Assembly (NCBI GenBank): GCA_964517215.1
Contig: CAZFBR010000042.1
Location: 1-19,622, forward strand
Direction: 5' to 3'
Length of the DNA: 19,622 nt
From: CAZFBR01 sp035353495 [NCBI: uncultured bacterium]
GTDB taxonomy: Bacteria > DAOPZR01
The translations under genes were made by a program, and so were the position numbers. Positions 13,602 through 19,622 of this stretch are shown here, piece by piece; positions within the stretch are counted from its first letter, which is position 1; each line of letters opens with the position of its first letter. The notes under the pieces are model-generated. The model searched no databases. It saw only the letters and a program-made list of their open reading frames with translations, and was not told the DNA's origin.

Positions 13602-15855
13602 AACCCGGCGACTGCATGCGGGCCAACAGATGGCGCACAAAAGCATCCCATGAATACGCATCGGTAAAATCGCGGGCGATGGCGGCATGCGCCGCCTGCC
13701 AGGCAGCCGGCTCAGTAGCCAGCCGGCGAACCGCCTGTGCCAGGGCCTCGGCGTCGGGAGGCACGCAGAGCCCGAATCCGCGTTCGGCCACCAGCGCCTG
13801 CAGCACCGGTGCGTCAGTGGTGACCACGGGCAGCCCCGTCGCCAGGTATTCAAGAATCTTGAAGGGAGTCCAGTAGAAGCCCGTCTCCCGATACGCAGGA
13901 TGGCGTTCCGGATCGTAGGGTGCGAAGCCAAGACAGCCACGCGCGAGCAGCTCCGGCATCTGCGCATAGGGTAGCGACGGTATTATCGTGCACCGGTCGG
14001 CGGGAATACCTGCCTGCCGGCATTGCCCACGAAAATCCGCCTCGCGCGCGCCCATGCCGACGATCAGCCAGTGCAGCGGGTCCGCCAAAGTGCGGCGCAT
14101 GGTGGCAACCAGCAGCTCGACCCCGTGCCAGGGCTGGAACGAACCGCTGAAAACGACCGTGCGCGGTGTGGCGGCAAACTGCCCGGCGCTGATCCGGTGA
14201 AAGCGGGCGCGATTGACGCCCCACGGCAGGGTCAGCACCCGCGCGCGCAGCGGCGCGGGCACCAGCTTCGGTGTCGGTGCGATAATGGCCGTCGCCGGCG
14301 CGAGCACCCGCAGTGCCAGCCGGTCAGCCAGCCACCCGGGCAGGCGATAGCGCCGCTGCACCTCGCGATGATGCGGGTGATTCGCCTCACTGACCAGCGG
14401 CGCACCGGTCTGCCGGGCGAGCACCGCCCCGAGCGAACCCGTGCAATAGTAGCGTTCAATAATCAGTCCCGGCGGGGTCAGGCGCAACTGGCGCAGCGCA
14501 CCAAGCCCGCGCGGCAGAAACGTTTTCCCGAACAATTTGAGCGGCGCGCGAATGATCCGCACATTTGCCGGCAACAGCCCGGGAGCGGGTACGGGAAAGC
14601 GTCGCGGCACAATCAGATCGACGCCGGCGGCGCGCGCGGCCAGCGCCGCCGCCATCTCAACGGTATGCGCACCGCCGCCATGATCGAGCCGGTCCTCGCC
14701 GGAAATATACGCCACCCGATACGGCAGTGTGGCGGTAGTCAGCGCCAGCATGATCCGCTCGCGATAGGCCGCGCAATGGCGGGTGAAGGCAAACGGACCG
14801 GCCACCGTCGCCCGGGCGCCATCCGCCAGCCGGCGGTACCGCGCGTCGTCACCGGCCAGTTCACGGATCGCGCCAGCATAGGCGTCAGCAGTATCTTCTG
14901 CCAGCAGGATGCCATTCACGTCATGCTTGACGACCGCCGGAATGCCGCCATGCGCGCGCGCAATCACCGGGATCCCATGGTGAAACGCCTCGAGAATGAT
15001 CAGCGGCAAACCTTCTCCCGCGGCGCGGGTGGGATAAAGCAACAGATCGAGTTCGCGCAGGATCCCGCCAACATCATCGGTAAACGGCAGCAGAGTCAGG
15101 GCCGGGCAGCGGCGGGCAAGCGCCCGCAGGCGCGGTTCCCACGACCCCGCACCCGCAATCACCACCGCAAAGCGCTGATCATCGAGCTGAGGGATAAGTT
15201 CCGTCAGGCGGTCCAGCCCCTTGACCGCTTCCAGTCGGCCCACATATCCGATGCGGAATTTTTCGTGCGGCGATTCAGGGCCGGAGGGAAACTCCGGCGG
15301 CGGCACGGCGTTGGGGATGGTCGTCACCACCGTCAGCCCCTGCGCCCGCAGTGAGTCCGCCACCTGTTCGGACACCGTGACAATCCCCTGCGTCAATGCC
15401 GCCCGCGTACGATACAAATTGAGCAGCAGCGGATTCGCCGTCAGCCACGTTGGCAGCGGGCCATGCTCCACCCACAGCACGCGGCAGTTGCGCCGCCGGG
15501 CCAGCGGCGTCCCGATAAATTTTTCCTGGAAGGTCTGAAAGATCACCAGCGGCGCCGGATTGTCCGCAGCTGCCGCCGCAATGGCCGCATCGAGCAGCGC
15601 CGTAATTTTTGCACTGCGCGCGGGCATGAGCACTTCCCATCCGCGCCAGCGCCCAAGTTTGCGCGGCAGCGGCAACTCGCGGACCGCACAATGCGGCAGC
15701 ATCCGCGCACGACGTGCCAGCTCCGACTGCGCAGTGACGGCAAGGGTATGCACAAACCCGTCAAGATGCGCGAGCAGGTTCAGCGTGAATTTTTCCAATC
15801 CGCCAAATACCGGGGTATTAACCACCCACAGCAGGTGCGGTTTCTTGTTCGTCAT
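13600..15855 (-). CDS. Tandem double GT4-family glycosyltransferase
   Basis: The 751-residue protein consists of two complete GT-B glycosyltransferases in one chain. Domain 1 (about residues 1-375) begins LLWVVNTPVFGGLEKF and has the GT4 donor site RIGYVGRLEAVKGLDRL plus the EX7E motif (E281 and E289 in GEGLPLIILEAF). Domain 2 (about 378-751) begins YRVAYISGEDRLDHGGGAHT, has VVFSGSFQPWHGVELL, and ends with the nucleotide-sugar pocket YWTPFKILEYLATGLPVV. No membrane segment is seen, so it should act at the cytoplasmic face on lipid-linked or nucleotide-activated sugars, as in envelope polysaccharide or glycan assembly. Fusion suggests two consecutive sugar additions. The ATG at 15855 is preferred over the upstream GTG at 15867, because AAGGAG lies at 15872-15867. 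No other polysaccharide genes are adjacent. Confidence 0.9.
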   Translation of the reverse strand: MTNKKPHLLWVVNTPVFGGLEKFTLNLLAHLDGFVHTLAVTAQSELARRARMLPHCAVRELPLPRKLGRWRGWEVLMPARSAKITALLDAAIAAAAADNPAPLVIFQTFQEKFIGTPLARRRNCRVLWVEHGPLPTWLTANPLLLNLYRTRAALTQGIVTVSEQVADSLRAQGLTVVTTIPNAVPPPEFPSGPESPHEKFRIGYVGRLEAVKGLDRLTELIPQLDDQRFAVVIAGAGSWEPRLRALARRCPALTLLPFTDDVGGILRELDLLLYPTRAAGEGLPLIILEAFHHGIPVIARAHGGIPAVVKHDVNGILLAEDTADAYAGAIRELAGDDARYRRLADGARATVAGPFAFTRHCAAYRERIMLALTTATLPYRVAYISGEDRLDHGGGAHTVEMAAALAARAAGVDLIVPRRFPVPAPGLLPANVRIIRAPLKLFGKTFLPRGLGALRQLRLTPPGLIIERYYCTGSLGAVLARQTGAPLVSEANHPHHREVQRRYRLPGWLADRLALRVLAPATAIIAPTPKLVPAPLRARVLTLPWGVNRARFHRISAGQFAATPRTVVFSGSFQPWHGVELLVATMRRTLADPLHWLIVGMGAREADFRGQCRQAGIPADRCTIIPSLPYAQMPELLARGCLGFAPYDPERHPAYRETGFYWTPFKILEYLATGLPVVTTDAPVLQALVAERGFGLCVPPDAEALAQAVRRLATEPAAWQAAHAAIARDFTDAYSWDAFVRHLLARMQSPG

Positions 15856-15866
15856 AGCTGCTGACA

Positions 15867-15872
15867 CTCCTT
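15867..15872 (-). promoter_or_regulatory. Shine-Dalgarno AAGGAG of the glycosyltransferase gene
   Basis: AAGGAG ends 11 nt before the ATG at 15855. It overlaps the in-frame GTG at 15867, so that GTG cannot be the start. Confidence 0.7.
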
Positions 15873-15882
15873 GCCATCACTT

Positions 15883-15911
15883 GATATACTTGACTTCCGG
15901 CTCATTGGCAA
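15883..15911 (-). promoter_or_regulatory. Sigma-70-type promoter of the glycosyltransferase gene
   Basis: On the minus strand TTGCCA (15911-15906) and TATATC (15888-15883) are 17 nt apart. The predicted +1 is near 15876, giving a leader of about 20 nt that contains the AAGGAG. Confidence 0.7.
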
Positions 15912-16110
15912 GCGCCGCAACACTTTTTCATTTCTGGTATGCCATTACAATTTCACGAATTTGACAAAAATTTTACCAATCTTGCCATATTCTTGTCAGT
16001 CCCAATCGTCACGCACTTTTATAACTTTAACATTTTCGAAACAATCCACCTTTACTAATCTGTCGATAATCTGGCACGACAATTTCAACATAGAATCCGG
16101 TTTGCTGTTT
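15912..16110. other. AT-rich divergent intergenic island
   Basis: Between the divergent genes the base composition falls sharply: 15961-16080 is 36% G+C (43 of 120), in contrast to the G+C-rich genes on both sides. It holds promoter-like words (TTGACA at 15961, TATAAC at 16020, TAGAAT at 16091) without good mutual spacing, a repeated ACAATTTCA (near 15949 and 16079) and the sigma-54-like site. The 80-codon open frame here (15871-16113) looks like chance and is not called a gene. Confidence 0.6.
16071..16087 (+). promoter_or_regulatory. Sigma-54-like -24/-12 promoter candidate
   Basis: CTGGCACGACAATTTCA matches the consensus YTGGCACGRNNNTTGCW at every defined position except one (T for G in the -13 position). 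The spacing between the GG and the position of GC is the correct 10 nt. The expected transcript start near 16098 gives a leader of about 33 nt before the secreted-protein start. Confidence 0.45.
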
Positions 16111-16117
16111 TGATTTT

Positions 16118-16124
16118 GGGGGAT
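16118..16124 (+). promoter_or_regulatory. GGGGGAT ribosome-binding-like leader motif
   Basis: GGGGGAT lies 6 nt before a TTG (16131) and 12 nt before an ATG (16137). The same heptamer precedes the next secreted gene at 18691-18697. The spacing favours TTG as the start. A palindrome GCATTG-T-CAATGC (16128-16140) covers both start codons. Confidence 0.5.
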
Positions 16125-16130
16125 AAAGCA

Positions 16131-18635
16131 TTGTCAATGCATCGGCATTCCCTACGTTTGGCGCTGTTGGTCTGCGGCATCCTGCTGCTTACGCCCATGG
16201 TGTCGCATGCGCGGCCATGGTGGTGGGCGCAGTTCACCGCGGGTGACGGTTCCGCGACCACCAATACCGGTTTCGAGCGCTGGCTGTCCTTCATTGCCGG
16301 CATGGGCACCGCCTCGTCCGACACCACTTACGTCTGTTCATATACCTGGGGATCGGCGAATATTGGTACGATCAACGGCATCAGCGGCGGCAATACCATG
16401 GGGCTCAATTATCACAGCGCCTCCGGCGGCGTTCCGGATTATCTCATTTTTGATGATGACGGTTCTGAGTCAGTGAACGCGCAGGCCAAATCAGATGCCG
16501 ATGTAACTGACGTGGGAGATGCCAACGGCTCGCCCATCATGCATATCAAGGACATTTTCGTCGCCAATCAGGGCTACTGCATCACCTCGGCCAACCATAC
16601 CGCCGGCGGCTTTAACTCCCAGTACAACAATGTCATCTATATGCCCTGGTGGGCCATGGCAGCGGGTTTGCGCGGCAAGATCGCGGACCAGATGCAGGAA
16701 ATGGCGGGCGGCACCTTCCACGACGCCACCCAGTACTCGGGTGGCGACATTTTCCTTTCTCCCTACGGCGACACCGTCGAGAAGCGTTTTTCTCCCGACG
16801 ACAACGACGGCACCTACACCGCCGGCACGGGTTCCACCCTTGGCCGGCTGCGCCAGCTCGTTGCCGGCTGCCGGGAATCGGTGTTCTTCCTGCAGGACGG
16901 CTGGTCGTCCAGCAACGGCACCGACGCACTGCGCGACGACATCATCAACAGGACCGGCATCATCTGGCGCGGCTGCGCCGGTTCGCCCGCCACCTATTCC
17001 GACTGGGATGCCACGACATTCAGCAGTTTTCAGGCGGACGCCAACGGCACCCTGCGCAATCAGCCGGGCGATTATAATCTGCTGCACAGCAAGATCTTCA
17101 TTTTCGACATGGACATCGTCGCCACGGGCTCACCCAACACCACCGCTGCCGCGCTCTATTACACCGGCGGGAATGACGAGTCGCACATCATCATCCATGA
17201 CTTCCGTCTGGCGCGCCGCTTCATGACCCACTACCACAAGGTCATGACCGACGCCGGCATCACCAACGATCCGTCCTCCGACCAGTACGACGCCACCGCC
17301 CCCAACGGCGCCACCGGGCTGACGGTCACCCCGGGCAAGACCTCGTTCACCCTGAGCTGGACGCCATCGACCAGCACGGATATTTCGCGCTACTACCTCT
17401 TCATCGACACCGCCGCGCTCACCCAGAATGGCATCGGCGACCGGGTCGACGACGACGGTGACGGCTACTACGACGAGGACCCGCGCGGCGATTACGACGG
17501 GTTCAGTTCGGGCGCCACCGCCGCCGCCGCCAGCGCCGCGGACGACGACGCCGACGGCAGCACCGACGAGGATCCCTGGCTCCCGCCCGAGGTGCAGGTC
17601 AAGGGCAAGACCTCGGCCAGTGGCGTCATCAGCAGCTACAACGTCGGCGACACCCTGCAGGCGGGAGTCAATTACTACTTCGCCGTGGTGGCGGTCGACA
17701 CCCAGGGGAACGAGGGCACCATCGCCACCGCCGGACCGTACAAGCTGCTCACCAATGTCATGGTCACGAACACCGAGACCCTCGCCGCCACCAGCGCCGC
17801 AATCGATGCGGACAAGATCCTCGTCCAGTCGGTCACCCTCGCCGGCCACAGCAGCACCGACACCATCAACGCGGTCAAGGTCGGCAATACCGGTTCCTGC
17901 GTCAGCAGCGACGTGACCCAGCTCGAATTGTGGGCCGACAACGGCAACGGCAGCTGGGATGCGGGCGACACCCGCATGGCCGGCCTGGTCTGGGGCGGCA
18001 GCACCTGGGACACCAGCGGACTCGCCTATCCGGTCGGCCTGTCGGGGGCGAACTTCCTGATCACCGCCGATTTCTCCGCCACCGTCAGCTACGGCGACAC
18101 CTTCCAGGCGCGCCTGCCCGTCTACGCGTTCGATATGGCGCTGCAGGACAGCGGGCCGTCCGCCATCCTCGCCAGCGCGCGGGTCGTCACCATCGCCCCG
18201 CTCACCATCTCGGGGACCGCGCCCATCCAGGCAACCACCCAGGACAGCGGGTCCATCGCCCGGCTCTATACCGCCGCCGGGGTCAATGTCGATACCGTCA
18301 CCATCACCAACGCTTCCGGGACCTTCGTGTTCAGTGCCGGCGTCAGTGCCGGCAGCTACTACATCATCTTCACCGGCCCGACCCATCTCGCCACCCGGTC
18401 CGGCACCATTACCGTCAGCGGCAGCAGCGTTAATGCCGGCACCCTGCCCGAAGGGGCGGCCGGCGACATCATCCGCGACAACCGCATCAATATCCTTGAC
18501 GCCGCCTATCTGCGCCGCCGCCGGGGGAGCAGCAATGCCCTTGCCGATCTGAACCGCGACGGCATCGTCAATGAAACCGACATGGCCTACATCCGCCAGA
18601 ATTTCGGCCGAACCGGAGTCGCCACCGGTCCATAA
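16131..18635 (+). CDS. Secreted phospholipase-D-like / fibronectin III / dockerin protein
   Basis: The 834-residue protein (832 if the ATG at 16137 is used) opens with a clear Sec signal peptide (to about residue 27, ending VSHA). Residues about 28-380 resemble a PLD-superfamily fold with one HxK(x)4D motif, H319-S-K321-IFIF-D326, followed by the usual ATGS stretch. I do not see a second HKD, so catalysis would need a dimer or the domain is inactive. An FN3 domain starts near residue 387 and is interrupted by acidic Asp/Gly repeats (near 436 and 471) that look calcium-binding. A beta-rich region of unknown family follows. A C-terminal dockerin-type pair of F-hand loops (about 777-830: RDNRINILDAAYLRR and LNRDGIVNETDMAYIRQNFG) suggests cohesin-mediated attachment outside the cell. 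It lies divergently from the glycosyltransferase gene and 66 nt upstream of the M6 peptidase gene. Confidence 0.82.
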   Translation: MSMHRHSLRLALLVCGILLLTPMVSHARPWWWAQFTAGDGSATTNTGFERWLSFIAGMGTASSDTTYVCSYTWGSANIGTINGISGGNTMGLNYHSASGGVPDYLIFDDDGSESVNAQAKSDADVTDVGDANGSPIMHIKDIFVANQGYCITSANHTAGGFNSQYNNVIYMPWWAMAAGLRGKIADQMQEMAGGTFHDATQYSGGDIFLSPYGDTVEKRFSPDDNDGTYTAGTGSTLGRLRQLVAGCRESVFFLQDGWSSSNGTDALRDDIINRTGIIWRGCAGSPATYSDWDATTFSSFQADANGTLRNQPGDYNLLHSKIFIFDMDIVATGSPNTTAAALYYTGGNDESHIIIHDFRLARRFMTHYHKVMTDAGITNDPSSDQYDATAPNGATGLTVTPGKTSFTLSWTPSTSTDISRYYLFIDTAALTQNGIGDRVDDDGDGYYDEDPRGDYDGFSSGATAAAASAADDDADGSTDEDPWLPPEVQVKGKTSASGVISSYNVGDTLQAGVNYYFAVVAVDTQGNEGTIATAGPYKLLTNVMVTNTETLAATSAAIDADKILVQSVTLAGHSSTDTINAVKVGNTGSCVSSDVTQLELWADNGNGSWDAGDTRMAGLVWGGSTWDTSGLAYPVGLSGANFLITADFSATVSYGDTFQARLPVYAFDMALQDSGPSAILASARVVTIAPLTISGTAPIQATTQDSGSIARLYTAAGVNVDTVTITNASGTFVFSAGVSAGSYYIIFTGPTHLATRSGTITVSGSSVNAGTLPEGAAGDIIRDNRINILDAAYLRRRRGSSNALADLNRDGIVNETDMAYIRQNFGRTGVATGP

Positions 18636-18651
18636 CCCCCCAACCGGCAAG

Positions 18652-18681
18652 TTGACAGCCGCCGGTCAACCGGTGTAAAGT
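18652..18681 (+). promoter_or_regulatory. Promoter with embedded operator-like inverted repeat, M6 peptidase gene
   Basis: TTGACA (18652-18657) and TAAAGT (18676-18681) are 18 nt apart; the expected +1 is near 18689. An inverted repeat TTGAC-N8-GTCAA (18652-18669), flanked by ACCGG (18643-18647) and CCGGT (18670-18674), covers the -35 and spacer. It could be a repressor site, or an RNA hairpin ending the upstream transcript, though no T-run follows. Confidence 0.55.
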
Positions 18682-18690
18682 ACCGGATAC

Positions 18691-18697
18691 GGGGGAT
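18691..18697 (+). promoter_or_regulatory. GGGGGAT leader before the M6 peptidase start
   Basis: GGGGGAT ends 4 nt before the ATG at 18702 and is identical to the motif before the preceding secreted gene. With one mismatch and a G-U pair it can pair with the AUCACCU part of the 16S rRNA 3' tail. Confidence 0.5.
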
Positions 18698-18701
18698 TGC
18701 C

Positions 18702-19622
18702 ATGATATTGCATCGTTTGCCGTTCCAAACGGCCGTCTTTGTCGTGTTGGGTTTTTGTCTGTTCTCTATGGCGCTGTCCGCATCGCCTGCGGCGGCGGTG
18801 CCGGCCAATCCCCGCCTGCGCACCGTCACCCAACCCGACGGCACCCAGGTTCAATTGCGCCTGCGCGGCGACGAATTCTTCCACTGGCACGAGGACAGCC
18901 AACGCTATCCGGTAGTGCTCTCCGGCGACACGTGGGTCTACGCCCAGTGGGACGGGACCGTCGACACCGGTCGCTGGCGCGCCACCGGCCATGCGGTCGG
19001 ACGCGTTGATCCAGTCGCACAAGGCCTGCAGCGCGTCAATCCGGCAATCGCCCAAGCCCGGCAAACTGCCGCCCGCAACGCCCGCCCTTCCCGTACCGCC
19101 CTGTCTTCACCCGCAGACGGTCGTCAACGTTCACCGCGCGCCCGTACCCTGCCTGCCCGCGTCACCGGCACCAAAAAGAATATCGTGCTGCTGGTCGGTT
19201 TCTCGGATATGCCCTTCAGTTATACCCAGGCCCAATACAACTCCCTGTTCAATGACACCCCCTACACCGTTGATAGCGCCATCGGATCGGTCAAGGCGTA
19301 TTACAGCGAGGTTTCCAACGAAACCGTCACCCTCGTTTCCGTTGTCGCGCCGGTGGTCAATCTCGATACCGGTTACGCGCATTATGGCGCAGATAATGGC
19401 GGTGAAGGCAATGACGCCTACCCCGACCAGATGGTCGACGATGCCTTGACTGCCGTTAATAACGCCGGCTTCGACTTCAGCCAGGGCGACGGCGACGGTG
19501 ACGGTTATGTTGACGCCCTGACCGTGATCCACGCCGGAATCGGTCAGGAAGGCGGGACGAGCAATACCGACGTCATCTGGTCGCATGCGTGGTCGGTATC
19601 CCCCCGCGACATTAACGAAATC
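18702..19622 (+). CDS. Secreted M6-family metalloprotease, N-terminal part (3' end beyond window)
   Basis: 307 codons are present and the frame remains open at the right edge. A signal peptide covers about residues 1-32 (hydrophobic AVFVVLGFCLFSMALSA, then SPAAA). A propeptide-like region with FFHWHEDSQRYPV follows, which resembles the start of M6 (InhA-type) peptidases. The catalytic domain then begins (VLLVGFSDMPF). IHAGIGQEGG plus DVIWSHAW matches the M6 segment just before the zinc-binding HExxH, which lies beyond the window. GDGDGDGYVD looks like a calcium-binding loop. M6 enzymes are extracellular zinc proteases. Activity here cannot be judged without the active site. The ATG at 18702 has GGGGGAT upstream and its own promoter, and it may be co-regulated with the preceding dockerin protein. 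Confidence 0.85.
   Translation, partial: MILHRLPFQTAVFVVLGFCLFSMALSASPAAAVPANPRLRTVTQPDGTQVQLRLRGDEFFHWHEDSQRYPVVLSGDTWVYAQWDGTVDTGRWRATGHAVGRVDPVAQGLQRVNPAIAQARQTAARNARPSRTALSSPADGRQRSPRARTLPARVTGTKKNIVLLVGFSDMPFSYTQAQYNSLFNDTPYTVDSAIGSVKAYYSEVSNETVTLVSVVAPVVNLDTGYAHYGADNGGEGNDAYPDQMVDDALTAVNNAGFDFSQGDGDGDGYVDALTVIHAGIGQEGGTSNTDVIWSHAWSVSPRDINEI

Noticed and set aside
14023-15354. A 443-codon plus-strand frame opposite the double glycosyltransferase.
   Set aside because: Arg/Gln-rich low-complexity translation without motifs. The minus strand encodes two well-formed GT4 domains.
15871-16113. An 80-codon plus-strand frame in the AT-rich intergenic island.
   Set aside because: It overlaps the glycosyltransferase promoter region, has no ribosome-binding site, and composition unlike any gene here. 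It is probably a chance frame.
1-19622. CRISPR arrays, intact insertion sequences, prophage genes and rRNA.
   Set aside because: No regularly spaced direct repeats, transposase or phage domains, or rRNA-like sequence were seen in the window.

Overview
The window is a high-G+C bacterial chromosome segment (roughly two thirds G+C by eye in coding regions). It holds 12 protein genes, two of them cut by the window edges. I see no RNA gene, CRISPR array or complete insertion sequence. The gene set suggests an anaerobic or microaerophilic, Gram-negative-like bacterium: MetF with its iron-sulfur partner MetV, an AmrS-type radical SAM enzyme, a NosR-like ferredoxin/FMN membrane protein, and secreted proteins with dockerin and M6-peptidase domains. 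Phyla such as Lentisphaerota, Kiritimatiellota or Planctomycetota are compatible, but the phylum cannot be fixed from this sequence.

Layout. (1) 1-3302, minus strand: a large cyclic-nucleotide-binding-fold protein followed, with a 20-nt overlap, by a membrane glycosyltransferase-like protein that runs off the left edge. Its promoter is near consensus and places the transcript start at or next to the ATG. (2) 3389-9150, plus strand: a compact operon of a three-domain membrane electron-transfer protein (DsbD/TauE-like + flavinylated FMN domain + NapH/NosR-like ferredoxin), a small membrane-anchored Cys-motif protein, a membrane-anchored AmrS-like radical SAM protein, and a polytopic protein with a degenerate spermidine-synthase-like domain. 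The first three overlap by 4 nt stop/start. The fourth follows a 150-nt hairpin-rich gap. (3) 9280-10567, plus strand: an HTH-receiver response regulator and a minimal histidine kinase, under their own promoter. (4) 10680-13444, minus strand: metV-metF, with an SLC9B-like antiporter upstream. (5) 13463-13601: palindromic, mobile-element-like sequence. (6) 13600-15855, minus strand: a double GT4 glycosyltransferase. (7) 15856-16130: an AT-rich divergent intergenic island with a sigma-54-like site. (8) 16131-19622, plus strand: two secreted proteins, a PLD-like/FN3/dockerin protein and the start of an M6 metalloprotease.

The most interesting unit is region 2. The same CX2CX3CX9C motif occurs three times across two adjacent proteins. 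A radical SAM enzyme of a normally cytoplasmic family carries an N-terminal membrane anchor whose charge pattern predicts an extracytoplasmic catalytic domain. It sits directly behind a protein able to pass electrons across the membrane. I propose this as a candidate membrane-associated radical-SAM redox system; the topology and the function are inferences. Other points of note are the antiporter lacking its usual acidic pair, the cNMP fold with altered ligand residues, and two genes whose promoters imply leaderless or near-leaderless mRNAs.
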